Shown here: in pieces, positions 24,878-34,290 of the stretch
Layout of the letters: each line of letters begins with the position of its first letter
Position numbering within the stretch: position 1 is the stretch's first letter
Source of the DNA: Cypionkella psychrotolerans
GTDB lineage: Bacteria; Pseudomonadota; Alphaproteobacteria; Rhodobacterales; Rhodobacteraceae
Assembly: GCF_001294535.1 (NCBI RefSeq)
Contig: NZ_LGIC01000061.1
Location: 186,001-250,000 of the forward strand
Reading direction: 5' to 3'
Length of the DNA stretch: 64,000 bases
The notes under the pieces: model-generated
Database searches by the model: none
What the model was told of the DNA's origin: nothing
Seen by the model: only the letters and a program-made list of their open reading frames with translations
Position numbers and translations under genes: made by a program

Positions 24878-26575
24878 TCACTTCACCAGATAGGGGCGGC
24901 CACGCCGCGAGGTCGAGGGGCGCGGATCGTCGCCCGTGGGAAAATCGCCCATCAGCACCGGCTGCATGCCCTGATTGCGTAGGTTTTGCAAGAATTGGCC
25001 AAAGCCGGTCAGATCGGCCAGACGCGGCGCTTCGGTCAGACGGCGCATCGCACGCGGACTGATTTCATCAACGATGGTTTGCAAGGGTTCCATCGGGTTT
25101 TCAACAAACTCGGCCAACGTCCAAGTGCGCACACGGGCTTTGACCCAAGGCTTGCGGAGTTCATTCAGATACTCTGCCTCAATCTTTTGCAGACGGGCGG
25201 CTTCCTTGCGGATTTCGCCGAAGTTGCTGTTGGAGTGGAACAATGGGATCGCCCAAGCCCCTGAAATCACAGAGATTTGCGCGTTGGGATCACCCGCGAT
25301 GAAGTTGGTCAGCACTTGGCTGTCATCCGGGCCGAACTGAAAACACTGCCGCTCGCCGCGGGTGTTCCAGATCAAGTTGGTCAGAAACGAGGTCGGGTTA
25401 TAGTCGCGGATGGCAGCGGAATCGCAGACCGCACCGTTGTAGATTTTCTCGCCACCCGCGAATTCAATCCGGTCTGCGGCGAACAGATGGCCATGCACAC
25501 GGGTTCCGGTGGCCTTGCCGAGCCAGATTTCAAAATTATCGAACAGATCGGCGAAGCCTTCAAACACCGAATAGGGCGCTGCGGTGCGGCCATTTTCCCA
25601 GTTTTCGTTGGGATGGCGCGACTGCATGTACAGGCCGGGGCGGCCTTTTGTGCGCCGCTCGACCGCTTTGGCGAACAGGCGGTCAATCTTGCCGGGGTTC
25701 GGCTCTGCCGCCGCTTGGCCACCGGGGTCACCTGACAGAAAGGTTTTATAAAGCCGCCCCGCATGCGGCCAGATTTTGCGGGCGACAAAGCAATCTGACC
25801 TGCGCAGCAATTGCAGATGGTCGTCGTAGAAAATATGCGGTTTGCCCTGAAAATCGAACTTTGACAGCGTCAGCGAGCGGCTTTCGACATTGGCCGAAAC
25901 CTGCCGCACCAAGGTTTGAAAATAGCTTTCGTCGGGAATCCAGACGCGGCGGAAGTAGCGGTCGATTTCATCTCGCTCGGGGTTTTCCAGAATGGCGGAC
26001 AGGGTTTGCCGGGTCAGGCACCACCACTGGCTACCTAAGTGCGGCACGATGCCCGCAGGGATGCGACGGCGGAAGCCAAGGCGGCGTTGCAGGCGGACGT
26101 AACCGTCAAACAAGCGGCGTTTTTTGCGCCAACTGAACGGGAAGCGCAGAGTGAAACGCTCTACATCAAGGCCGCCAATGGTCCAGCCGACATCTTCGGT
26201 GGTGACGGATTCGATGAAATCGGTGCGCGGACGATCAGTGAGATAGGCCACCATTTCTTCAACCGGGCGCAAAGGCAGGCAGGAACCTGAAGCCAGGTAG
26301 ACATGCCGTACCTGCGGAAAGTCGCGCAGCATGATGGTGGAGGCCTCTTGCGTGGCGGCGACAATGCCCCAAGTGCCCCATTCGCAGGCATGGCGGCCAG
26401 AAAATCTGATATTATCAAGGTCGTTCAACGCCTTGACCAGACCGTCATAGGCCTTGCGCTTAACCCGTCGATCCACATGAATCACCACCGGGCAACCGCG
26501 CACTGCCCAATGCCGCGCCACCTGTGCCGCGCGGTCAAATGCCGTGTGGCACAGCATGACGATGCCAACGCTCAT
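24878..26575 (-). CDS. Core-2/I-branching-type beta-1,6-N-acetylglucosaminyltransferase with DUF5928-like C-terminus
   Basis: The 565-residue protein has a GT14 branching domain over about residues 1-260 (VIHVDRRVKRKAYDGLV; YLASGSCLPLRP, the SG-D/S-PL block; HLGSQWWCLTRQTL). A long C-terminal region of about 270 residues matches what I know as DUF5928 in Rhodobacteraceae. GT14 enzymes add GlcNAc or xylose branches. It overlaps the upstream GT gene by 4 bases, so the two are coupled. Together with the sulfotransferase it points to a branched, sulfated surface glycan. Confidence 0.82.
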   Translation of the reverse strand: MSVGIVMLCHTAFDRAAQVARHWAVRGCPVVIHVDRRVKRKAYDGLVKALNDLDNIRFSGRHACEWGTWGIVAATQEASTIMLRDFPQVRHVYLASGSCLPLRPVEEMVAYLTDRPRTDFIESVTTEDVGWTIGGLDVERFTLRFPFSWRKKRRLFDGYVRLQRRLGFRRRIPAGIVPHLGSQWWCLTRQTLSAILENPERDEIDRYFRRVWIPDESYFQTLVRQVSANVESRSLTLSKFDFQGKPHIFYDDHLQLLRRSDCFVARKIWPHAGRLYKTFLSGDPGGQAAAEPNPGKIDRLFAKAVERRTKGRPGLYMQSRHPNENWENGRTAAPYSVFEGFADLFDNFEIWLGKATGTRVHGHLFAADRIEFAGGEKIYNGAVCDSAAIRDYNPTSFLTNLIWNTRGERQCFQFGPDDSQVLTNFIAGDPNAQISVISGAWAIPLFHSNSNFGEIRKEAARLQKIEAEYLNELRKPWVKARVRTWTLAEFVENPMEPLQTIVDEISPRAMRRLTEAPRLADLTGFGQFLQNLRNQGMQPVLMGDFPTGDDPRPSTSRRGRPYLVK

Positions 26576-27582
26576 GCCCAGTTGCCTTTCGACATCAGGC
26601 CCAAAATCTCCAACTGGCGCCAGTTGATGTATTTCTCACTCCACTTGCACCACAGATCAGGCTGGGTGCTGATCCCGGCGCGGTAAGCGCGGTATTCATG
26701 GCTGTTGGCGTAATGCTGGCGACGTTCCATTTCTTCCTCGGCCTTATGGGCAAAGGTATCGAGAAACTTGGCATGAAGCAGGCAACCGGAGGCTTTCTCG
26801 CCGCCCCATTCATCATAAACCTGATTCAGGCCTCGCGGCAGCAGCATGTGGGTCGATGACACATAGGCGTAATCGCGATCCCACTTCACCAGCGGAATTT
26901 TGTTCAGGGCAGGCGCGCGTTCGGGCAGATCCTGGAAGAACATCCGCAGGCGCGGGCCGCCTTGGATCCACAGATTGCCGAATTTCTTGTTGCGGTGGAT
27001 GATGTAATTGCCAGAGTCGAAATAAGACGCGACCTCAAATGGGTCTTGGTCTTCGGCATAGGGGGCGGCGTCAAACGGGCCTTTGGGATACATATCCAGC
27101 AGCATCGCCGAGAAAGATTTGATCGAGGAGGCATCCAGCCAATCGGTCAGCGCCCGCAACGGACGGGTGTCGCAGAATGGGTAGACGAAGAATTCATCTG
27201 GATCGACGATCAGCGCCCAGTGGCCGTGAGCGTATTTGTTTTGCAGATAGTTCAGCCAATCCACCCCGAAGCGGGCGCGTTTGTAGCTGTGCTTGGTGGT
27301 CCAGAGCGAGACATCGGGCTGTGCTTGCAGATATTCGCGGCTGCCATCGTCGCTGTCATTGTCGACGATAACGAAATGATTGACGCCCAGATTGCGGTAA
27401 TAGCGCAGGAAATACGGCAACCGGATACGTTCATTGCGCAGGGTGGAGAACAGCAAGATATGATCGGGTGCGATCAGATTGGTGCGATCTACTATGCCAC
27501 GCAGCTCCCGCCGCTTGCGAAAAGCACGGATTCGCCAGCGCTTGCGCGCCAGCCGCAGCATATATCTTGAGAATACACCCAC
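26572..27582 (-). CDS. Glycosyltransferase family 2-like (Glyco_tranf_2_4)
   Basis: A 336-residue cytoplasmic glycosyltransferase of the PF13704-type subgroup. Visible motifs are STLRNERIRLPYFLRYYRNL, FVIVDNDSDDGS (nucleotide-sugar Asp residues) and ALIVDPDEFFVYP (DxD-like DPDE). The acceptor and donor cannot be told. It lies between the GT4 gene (41-base gap) and the branching enzyme (4-base overlap) in the minus-strand polysaccharide operon. The basic N-terminus (YMLRLARKRWRIRAFRKRRE) may bind the membrane surface. Confidence 0.82.
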   Translation of the reverse strand: MGVFSRYMLRLARKRWRIRAFRKRRELRGIVDRTNLIAPDHILLFSTLRNERIRLPYFLRYYRNLGVNHFVIVDNDSDDGSREYLQAQPDVSLWTTKHSYKRARFGVDWLNYLQNKYAHGHWALIVDPDEFFVYPFCDTRPLRALTDWLDASSIKSFSAMLLDMYPKGPFDAAPYAEDQDPFEVASYFDSGNYIIHRNKKFGNLWIQGGPRLRMFFQDLPERAPALNKIPLVKWDRDYAYVSSTHMLLPRGLNQVYDEWGGEKASGCLLHAKFLDTFAHKAEEEMERRQHYANSHEYRAYRAGISTQPDLWCKWSEKYINWRQLEILGLMSKGNWA

Positions 27583-27623
27583 CCTATACTTCCACTTGCC
27601 CCGTGACCGTCCTTAACGGGGTA

Positions 27624-28790
27624 TCACATCCTGCTTAACACAAGCTTGAAATGTTCCGCCCAGTTTGGTGGCGTCTTTACCGTCCTTTTCGTTATCCCAA
27701 CCTTGGCCAATCGGCTGATTGTTTCCATCCAAGAATAACTGTCCGTAACGTCAAGGTAAACTGCGAACTCCCCCAGAAGCTCTTGAAATACCGGCAAATC
27801 AACGGCGACAACCGGGGTGCCTAGACTAGCAGCCTCCAGCGCGGGGATGCCGAAGCCCTCGGCAAAGCTTGGAAAGAGTAAAGCTTGCGCGCCTTGCAAC
27901 AGAAAGGCGATCTGGCCATCGGTTAGGCCAGCACGTTCCTGAACCGGGGAATCATCGGGCAGCGCATCCAACCGGGCGAAGACCTCGGCGTTGGACCAGC
28001 CGCGCCCGCCAAGGATCAGCAGGCCGGGGGGCTCGGGCATTTGCGCCCAGAGGTTCAGCAGCAGGGCGTGATTCTTGCGCGGCTCGATGGTGCCGAGAGT
28101 GACGAAATACGGCTGCGCGGGGATGTCAGTGGCGATGGGTTGCGCGACGGGAACGCCCAATTTGGCGGTGATGCCATCCGGCACGCGGCCCAAGCGCGCC
28201 AGTTGCACCTCGGTCTGCGCGCGGGTGGCTTGGGTGGTGTGGATCACCAGATCGGCGTGGATCGCCACCACCTGCATCTTGCGACGGAAGGGGGCCACGG
28301 TATCGGGGCGGGCGAATTCGGGATGATCAAGCGGGATGGTGTCATGCACCAACACGGCGATTTTCAGGCCAGCAGCGCGGATTTGGCGTAAGACCCGGTC
28401 GTCCAGATTGGCGTGACCCGTGTTGAAATAGCTGGAGCCGGGGGGCAGGTGGCGCTTGAGCAGACGCGCCAGACCGCGCTTGGTGCAGCGGGCGATGGCG
28501 AGACAGCGCAGGGCGGCCTCGGTCCGACCGCGCGCGGGGTCACGCCGCCACGCGATGCGGCCAATCAGGTCACTGCGGGTTAGGTCAAGCGTACCATCGC
28601 GCAAAGCCGCCATCGCGGTGCGGTCCAGCAGCAAAAGGCCCAGCGCTGTCCGCACCAGACCCAAGCACGGTGTATCCAAGCGCAAAAACTGATCAAGATA
28701 GGCGAACTCAACCCGGTCAACCCCGGTCATCGGTCCCTTGCCCAGACGCGACATCAGCCGCGTCAGGTCAAGCAGCCGCGCCGGGACCAC
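27624..28790 (-). CDS. Glycosyltransferase family 4
   Basis: A 388-residue GT-B retaining glycosyltransferase. The C-terminal donor-binding block is clear (FPSFAEGFGIPALEAASLGT, the EGFGIP-E motif), as is TLGTIEPRKNHALLLNLW. The N-terminal half has HDTIPLDHPEFARP, common in mannosyltransferase-like members. A GTG start is used at 28790, four bases from the galU stop. It probably adds a mannose-like sugar during polysaccharide synthesis. Confidence 0.85.
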   Translation of the reverse strand: MVPARLLDLTRLMSRLGKGPMTGVDRVEFAYLDQFLRLDTPCLGLVRTALGLLLLDRTAMAALRDGTLDLTRSDLIGRIAWRRDPARGRTEAALRCLAIARCTKRGLARLLKRHLPPGSSYFNTGHANLDDRVLRQIRAAGLKIAVLVHDTIPLDHPEFARPDTVAPFRRKMQVVAIHADLVIHTTQATRAQTEVQLARLGRVPDGITAKLGVPVAQPIATDIPAQPYFVTLGTIEPRKNHALLLNLWAQMPEPPGLLILGGRGWSNAEVFARLDALPDDSPVQERAGLTDGQIAFLLQGAQALLFPSFAEGFGIPALEAASLGTPVVAVDLPVFQELLGEFAVYLDVTDSYSWMETISRLAKVGITKRTVKTPPNWAEHFKLVLSRM

Positions 28791-28793
28791 CGC

Positions 28794-29687
28794 TTACTGC
28801 GCCGCTTTTTGCAATGCGATCATGTCGTTCAGGTAGGCACCGAATTCCTCACGCAGATCGGGGCGCGCAAGACCAAACGCCACCGTCGCTTGCAAGAAGC
28901 CGGCTTTCGAGCCGCAATCATAGCGCTGGCCACGGAAGCGATAGCCGTAGACCTTGCCGGACTTGGTTTCCTCAGCGATGGCGTCGGTCAGCTGAATCTC
29001 ACCACCCGCGCCTTGTTTCATTTTGTTCAGGTTGCTCAGCACCTTGGGCGTCAGGATATAACGGCCAATCACCGCGAGATTAGACGGCGCATCCTCGGCC
29101 TTGGGCTTTTCAACCATGCCCTTGGCCAGCACGATTGCGCCCATATCCTCGGCAATGTCCAACACGCCATAGGATGAGGCTTTGTGCGGCGGCACTTCCA
29201 TTGCCGCAACCATATTGCCACCGGTTTGCTCGTAAGCTTCCATCATCTGCTGGAGGCAGGGCTTTTCGGCCGCGATCACGTCATCGGGCAGCAGCACGGC
29301 GAAAGGCTCATCCCCGATCAGACGACGGGCGCACCAAACGGCGTGGCCAAGGCCCAAGGGCCGGGTTTGACGCAGATAGGCAATCGCGCCGGAATCCATG
29401 TTGGTTTCCTTCAGGATCTCCAACAAATCATCTTTCCCGGCTTTGCGCAGGGTGTTTTCCAGCTCGGGTGAGTGATCAAAATAATCCTCAAGCGCGGATT
29501 TGCCGCGCGAGGTGACGAAGATAAACTCTTTGATGCCCGCCGCACGCGCCTCATCAATCGCGTATTGGATCAGCGGCCGGTCCACCAGCGTCATGATCTC
29601 TTTCGGGATGGATTTGGTGGCTGGCAGGAATCGTGTGCCCATACCGGCAACCGGGAACACTGCTTTCGTGACTTTTTTGATCTTCAT
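28794..29687 (-). CDS. galU: UTP-glucose-1-phosphate uridylyltransferase
   Basis: A 297-residue nucleotidyltransferase making UDP-glucose from UTP and glucose 1-phosphate. Motifs are AVFPVAGMGTRFLPATKSIPKE split over residues 9-30, and FAVLLPDDVI. The length and the AGMGTRFLP/K site are typical. It is first in the minus-strand operon that continues with three glycosyltransferases and the sulfotransferase, so it supplies the donor. The 174-base region upstream to the next gene is AT-richer and must hold the operon promoter, though I cannot place it surely. Confidence 0.94.
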   Translation of the reverse strand: MKIKKVTKAVFPVAGMGTRFLPATKSIPKEIMTLVDRPLIQYAIDEARAAGIKEFIFVTSRGKSALEDYFDHSPELENTLRKAGKDDLLEILKETNMDSGAIAYLRQTRPLGLGHAVWCARRLIGDEPFAVLLPDDVIAAEKPCLQQMMEAYEQTGGNMVAAMEVPPHKASSYGVLDIAEDMGAIVLAKGMVEKPKAEDAPSNLAVIGRYILTPKVLSNLNKMKQGAGGEIQLTDAIAEETKSGKVYGYRFRGQRYDCGSKAGFLQATVAFGLARPDLREEFGAYLNDMIALQKAAQ

Positions 29688-29861
29688 TTGCCCAATCTTT
29701 CGCGCAGCCTAAGCATTTTTGTTATCTTCAGCCTACCGCAGAAATCTTAACAGAACAATCTGTCTACGATGCCTAGGGCGGGTGTCGAGGTGTAGCAGTA
29801 CGCCTTTACAACGCCCGTTGCGGGGAAAAGTTGCATGGATGCAGCAAATTTCCGCCGCCGC

Positions 29862-31064
29862 TTAGGCGATTGGGCGATATCGGGCAAGACGCGCGGCTTC
29901 TTCTTTCACGCGTTTGCGGAACGAGATAAGCTGAAAGCGCGGCCCCTGCCGCGTCGATTGGCCAAAGATACCGCCTGTTTGCAGCCAGTAGCCCTCGGGT
30001 TGGAAGCTGAGTTTGTGCGGGCGGGCCGTGGGGGTGAATAGGAAAACCGTGGTGATGGCCGCGGTGATGGCCGTAGCTTCGGCCAACAGGCGGCGCTTTT
30101 GCCAGAACCGCCCGGCGAGGATTTTGCCGGGGCGCGGGCCTGTGGTCAGCGGTTGTAGAGGTGTGGTGGCTGCGGAGAGCGGTGGCAGTGCTGCGAAGAG
30201 ATGGGCCAGCCCCTCGGCCCAGCCTTGGGTGAGGCTGGTGAGCAGGGCAAGCTCAGCTTTCGCGTCAATGCGGCCAGCGCGGCGATGCTCGGCGATGCGA
30301 GCGGATTCTCGCAGGGATAGAGCCTTTAGCGCAGCACCCATGTCAGCTTCGGGCGCGTGGCGGCGTAGGAAAATCGCGGTGCTGGCGGCGATGTCATGCA
30401 GGCTGAGCGGCACGCGATTTGCGGCGCGGCGGGTGCTGGCGAGATAGCCGTGATGCACCTGCGCGCCGGGAATGATCGCGGTGAGGCCGGAGAGGCGCAG
30501 GTTCACATCGGCTTCGTCGAGGTAAAACCGATAGGCCGGATCGAAACCCCCGATTGCCAGCAAAGCATGGCGGCGGAAGGCGCAGTTGGTGCCTTGGGTT
30601 TTGACCGCGCGCTTCGGGGTGTTTGGGCGCAGCGCCGGTTCGGTGATGGTCAGCGGGTGATCTTGGCCGAATTGATCAACCTCGCAAGCCTGCCATTGGT
30701 AAGAAATGCCGTTGCGGCCCCGGATAAAGCCCGTGCTGGCGGTCACTTCTGGATCGGCAAAGGCCGCAGTCAGCCGCGACAGCCACGTCGGTTCTGCCAC
30801 CGCATCATCGTCGATGAAGGCTACGATGGAAGCAGCGGCCACTGCCAACCCGGCATTGCGGGCGGCGCTGATGTTGGTCTCGTCAAACGTCACGCATTTC
30901 AGCGGTAGTTTCAGAGTTTTAGTTTGCCGGATGCCATCGGGATCGGCCACCACGATCAGCTCAAAATTTGGGTGATCCTGCTGGGTTAGAGCCACAATGC
31001 AGCGCATCAGCGCCGCCGGACGGTGGCGGCTGACGACGATGACACTGATGGGGGCCGTGGTCAT
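29862..31064 (-). CDS. Glycosyltransferase family 2
   Basis: A 400-residue GT-A inverting glycosyltransferase. N-terminal motifs are ISVIVVSRHRPAALMRCIVA, NISAARNAGLAVA and AFIDDDAVAEP (the DDD metal site), followed by the acceptor region GGFDPAYRFYLDEADVNLRL. A hydrophobic stretch near residue 335 (TAITAAITTVFLF) may contact the membrane. The start is the ATG at 31064, overlapping the kdsB stop. The cysQ-kdsB-GT unit reads toward galU. Confidence 0.85.
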   Translation of the reverse strand: MTTAPISVIVVSRHRPAALMRCIVALTQQDHPNFELIVVADPDGIRQTKTLKLPLKCVTFDETNISAARNAGLAVAAASIVAFIDDDAVAEPTWLSRLTAAFADPEVTASTGFIRGRNGISYQWQACEVDQFGQDHPLTITEPALRPNTPKRAVKTQGTNCAFRRHALLAIGGFDPAYRFYLDEADVNLRLSGLTAIIPGAQVHHGYLASTRRAANRVPLSLHDIAASTAIFLRRHAPEADMGAALKALSLRESARIAEHRRAGRIDAKAELALLTSLTQGWAEGLAHLFAALPPLSAATTPLQPLTTGPRPGKILAGRFWQKRRLLAEATAITAAITTVFLFTPTARPHKLSFQPEGYWLQTGGIFGQSTRQGPRFQLISFRKRVKEEAARLARYRPIA

Positions 31065-31849
31065 GTAAGCGCTGCCAACGCTGCCTCGATCACCGGCACG
31101 TCGGAGGGGTTGTTCAACTCCCAAAAGGTCAGACCCTTGCCATCAACCTCTACGCAAAGCACTTGCCGACCATTTTCAAGGAAGCGGAGTTGTTCCAGAC
31201 CCTCAAGCGTCTCGAGCGGACCGATGGGCCAGCTTGGATAGCCAGTCAGCGCCGCGGGACGGTAGGCGTAGACGCCGACGTGGTGGAAAACCGGGGTGGG
31301 CTCGTCATCGGCATAGACGCGCCCGGTGAAAGGAATCACCTCCTTCGAGAAATAGAGGCCCCGCATTCCGGCACCAAAAACCGCCGTGGTGCCGCCGACC
31401 CGCCCCGCACGACGATCCGCCAGAAAACCATTCAGCGCGCGACCATCGCAGCGCAGCACCGGGGTGGCAATGTCGGCTTCCGGGGTAGCACGCAGCCCAG
31501 CGATGAGGTCTTCAACGAACCATGCAGGCGTCAACGGCGCGTCGCCTTGCAGGTTGACGATCACCTTATACCCCGACAACAAGGCCGCCACTTCAGCGCA
31601 CCGTTCGGTGCCGTTTCGCGCGGTGGAGGAGGTCATAATCACCTCAGCCCCGAAGCCCGTCGCATGGTCGCGGATGCGGTCATCATCCGTCGCCACCACC
31701 ACGCGGGCAATGCCGCGCACGGCCATTGCGGCTTCCCAACTGCGGCGGATCAGGGTCTTTTCGCCATCCGGGCCTTTCAGCGAAACCAAGGGCTTGCCGG
31801 GGTATCGCGCGCTGGCGTAGCGGGCGGGGATGGCGAGAAGCACGCTCAT
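31061..31849 (-). CDS. kdsB: 3-deoxy-manno-octulosonate cytidylyltransferase (CMP-Kdo synthetase)
   Basis: A 262-residue enzyme activating Kdo with CTP for LPS or capsule synthesis. The family start LLAIPARYASARYPGKPL (residues 4-21) holds the CTP-binding basic residues, and NLQGDAPL carries the metal-binding Asp. In the ATDD motif (VVVATDDDRI) the acidic residues are kept. It overlaps cysQ upstream and the GT2 gene downstream by 4 bases each. It completes, with kdsD at 19.4 kb, two of the Kdo steps; kdsA and kdsC are not in the window. Confidence 0.93.
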   Translation of the reverse strand: MSVLLAIPARYASARYPGKPLVSLKGPDGEKTLIRRSWEAAMAVRGIARVVVATDDDRIRDHATGFGAEVIMTSSTARNGTERCAEVAALLSGYKVIVNLQGDAPLTPAWFVEDLIAGLRATPEADIATPVLRCDGRALNGFLADRRAGRVGGTTAVFGAGMRGLYFSKEVIPFTGRVYADDEPTPVFHHVGVYAYRPAALTGYPSWPIGPLETLEGLEQLRFLENGRQVLCVEVDGKGLTFWELNNPSDVPVIEAALAALT

Positions 31850-32640
31850 TTTTGCAAAATCACGCCGGGAGCGTAGGCGATGAAGAACGGGTTGTCCCAG
31901 CCTTGCTTGCCGTAAGCGAGCGGCGTCTGATCATCAAAGCGCACCACATGGCCGCCCGCGCCGCGCAAGACCGCATCGCCTGCGGCGGTGTCCCATTCCA
32001 TGGTGCGGCCAAGGCGGGGGTAAAGATCGGCTTCGCCCGTCGCCACCAGACAGAATTTCAGGCTGGAGCCTGCGGATTTCATATCCTTGCAGGCGTATTT
32101 CGCGATGTAGTCATCGGTTGCCGCATCGCGGTGGGACTTTGAGGCCACCACCATCAGCGCGGTATTGTCGGGCTTGGAGACGGAAAGCGGCGTCACCGGG
32201 CCTGCCACATCCTTAGCGAAGGCCCCGGTTTCTTCCACCGTCGAACCATCCGCTCGCGTATAGAACAACCGCCCCTGCGCCGGCGCATAGACCACGCCGC
32301 GCAACGGCACACCGTTCTCGACATAGGCGATGTTCACCGTAAAATCGCCACGCCGTTGTACGAATTCTTTGGTGCCATCCAACGGATCAACGATCAGGAA
32401 GGTTGAGGCCGTCAGCGCATGGCTATCGGCCTGCTCTTCGGTGATCAGCACCACATCCGGGAACGCAGCGCGCAGCCCAGCCGAGATGATCGCATCGGCA
32501 GCCTCATCGGCCTCGGTCACCGGGCTGGCATCGGATTTCGACTTCACCGCGAAATCGGGGCCATTGTAGACCTGCATGATGCGGTCGCCTGCTTCCAGTG
32601 CCAGACGGCGGATGACGGGGATCAGATGGTCAAAGTTCAT
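31846..32640 (-). CDS. cysQ: 3'(2'),5'-bisphosphate nucleotidase CysQ
   Basis: A 264-residue inositol-monophosphatase-fold enzyme that converts PAP to AMP. The metal site is seen in LITEEQ and IVDPLDGTKEF (about residues 83-95), with the C-terminal MEWDTAAGDAVLRGAGG. The start at 32640 follows AGGAGAGCC. PAP is released by sulfate assimilation and by sulfotransferases. Its linkage to a sulfotransferase operon fits a role in relieving PAP inhibition. Confidence 0.92.
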   Translation of the reverse strand: MNFDHLIPVIRRLALEAGDRIMQVYNGPDFAVKSKSDASPVTEADEAADAIISAGLRAAFPDVVLITEEQADSHALTASTFLIVDPLDGTKEFVQRRGDFTVNIAYVENGVPLRGVVYAPAQGRLFYTRADGSTVEETGAFAKDVAGPVTPLSVSKPDNTALMVVASKSHRDAATDDYIAKYACKDMKSAGSSLKFCLVATGEADLYPRLGRTMEWDTAAGDAVLRGAGGHVVRFDDQTPLAYGKQGWDNPFFIAYAPGVILQK

Positions 32641-32776
32641 AGGCTCTCCTGACAAGCGCGTCATCGCATTGCCGTGTTGTTGATTAATTCAGACATCGCC
32701 TTTATCATCGCTTGCAAAGGGAACAGCAAGATTTCCTGCGCTATAATGGGCTTCGCCCAAACATGAGGTTGCGGTA

Positions 32777-33598
32777 ATGTTTCGCCCGGAAGTCAAGCGC
32801 ACCAAGGTGACCAGCGGTTTCGCCATGCTGGAGCTGATCTTTCACGCCGCCGTGCGCAACGTGCGCAAGCAGCACGGCAATGCGGTGATCGGGCTGCTGA
32901 TGAGCATCATTCAATCGGTGCTGATGGTGGTGATCATGGTGTTCATGTTCGACCTTTTACAGATGCGCGGCTCGGCTTTGCGTGGTGATTTTGTGCTGTA
33001 TATCATGTCGGGGGTGTTCAATTTCGCCACCCATGCCAAAACCCTAAGTGCGGTTTCAAAGTCAGACGGGCCAACCTCGGCGATGATGAAGCACTCGCCG
33101 ATGAATACCATCGTCTCTATCGCATCTGCGGCGCTTGGCGCGCTGTATCTGCAAACGCTTTCAGCGGGCTGCATCCTATTCTTTTATCACACGTTGTGGA
33201 CTCCGATCACCATTTACGACCCGATCCCGGTGATCGGCATTTACATGCTGTCTTGGGCCTCGGGCATTGGCGTAGGGATGATTTTCAAGGCCGCAACCCC
33301 TTGGCAGCCCGAGTTTTTCAGCATTGCGACCTCAATCTACGCCCGCGCCAATATGATCTTTTCTGGCAAGATGTTCTTGGCCAACACCATGCCGTCCAGT
33401 CGCTTGCACTATTACACATGGAACCCGCTGTTTCATTCGATTGACCAAACACGCGGCTATATGTTTCAGAATTACCACCCGCATAACAGCTCGATCGAAT
33501 ACACCATCTGGGTGACATTCGTGCTGATCGTGATTGGGCTGATGGGTGAGAATTTCACGCGCAGGCATGTCTCGGCCAGTTGGGGCGCCGGACGATGA
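32777..33598 (+). CDS. ABC-2 type polysaccharide export permease (KpsM-like)
   Basis: A 273-residue inner-membrane protein with about six hydrophobic segments (first IIQSVLMVVIMVFMFDLL, about residues 50-67) and an amphipathic N-terminus (LELIFHAAVRNVRKQHGNA) typical of capsule or O-antigen exporters. The cognate ATPase (KpsT/Wzt-like) is not adjacent, which is unusual. The divergent region to cysQ is 136 bases. The stop overlaps the next gene's start, so the two are coupled. Confidence 0.82.
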   Translation: MFRPEVKRTKVTSGFAMLELIFHAAVRNVRKQHGNAVIGLLMSIIQSVLMVVIMVFMFDLLQMRGSALRGDFVLYIMSGVFNFATHAKTLSAVSKSDGPTSAMMKHSPMNTIVSIASAALGALYLQTLSAGCILFFYHTLWTPITIYDPIPVIGIYMLSWASGIGVGMIFKAATPWQPEFFSIATSIYARANMIFSGKMFLANTMPSSRLHYYTWNPLFHSIDQTRGYMFQNYHPHNSSIEYTIWVTFVLIVIGLMGENFTRRHVSASWGAGR

Positions 33599-34221
33599 AG
33601 CGGCTGGCGCTGTGTCTTGGCCTGCTGTGGCCGGGCTTGGCAGCTGCGCAGGTTTTGCCAGCGCTGTATGATGTGGCCGGGGTCGCGGGTGATGATGTGC
33701 TGAATGTTCGGGTAGGCCCAGATGCCGATAGCGCCGCCATGGGCAGCTTGTCGCCCAATGCCAAAGCGGTTGAGGTTGTGGCGCTAAGCCCGGATGGCAA
33801 ATGGGCGCAGGTCAATGCGGGTGAGGGGGCGGGTTGGGTGGCGCTGCGGTTTTTACACAAGCAGGATCGCCCTGACTGGTTTGCATTGGAATACAGTCTG
33901 GAATGTTCCGGGACCGAGCCGTTCTGGACCTTATTCGTTGACCCGCCCACCAAATCGGTTCACCTCAACACTCCTGATGCAGAAGGGCCCGAACTGGATA
34001 TAAAAGCCAGCTGGCCGGGCACTGCGGCCCAACCTATCGCCGCCGTGCAATACGCCAGCGAAGACGCCAGTGGCATCGCCGTGCTGCGCGGGCAGGCCTG
34101 TGCGGATGGGATGTCTGACCAAAGCTTTGGCATCAGCCTTGATCTGTTTCAGGCGGCAAGCCCCGATCAGCCCGCGCAAACCCTGCATGGTTGCTGTCGT
34201 TTGGCGCCTTGGGCACCCTGA
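33595..34221 (+). CDS. Periplasmic SH3-domain protein with COG3650-like C-terminal region
   Basis: A 208-residue exported protein. A signal peptide (ALCLGLLWPGLAAAQ, cleavage near residue 20) is followed by a bacterial SH3 domain (VLNVRVGPDADSAAMGSL ... GWVALRFL, about residues 33-86). The C-terminal region carries YSLECSGTEPFWTL, a pattern seen in uncharacterised lipoprotein-like envelope proteins. SH3_3 domains often bind peptidoglycan. It starts inside the permease stop (ATGA), which links it to the exporter. Function unknown. Confidence 0.75.
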   Translation: MKRLALCLGLLWPGLAAAQVLPALYDVAGVAGDDVLNVRVGPDADSAAMGSLSPNAKAVEVVALSPDGKWAQVNAGEGAGWVALRFLHKQDRPDWFALEYSLECSGTEPFWTLFVDPPTKSVHLNTPDAEGPELDIKASWPGTAAQPIAAVQYASEDASGIAVLRGQACADGMSDQSFGISLDLFQAASPDQPAQTLHGCCRLAPWAP

Positions 34222-34290
34222 AATCCGCCCCCTTAAACCAAACCCGGCAATTTTTCCGATCATTGATTAGGTTTTACCCCCCACGCAGCG

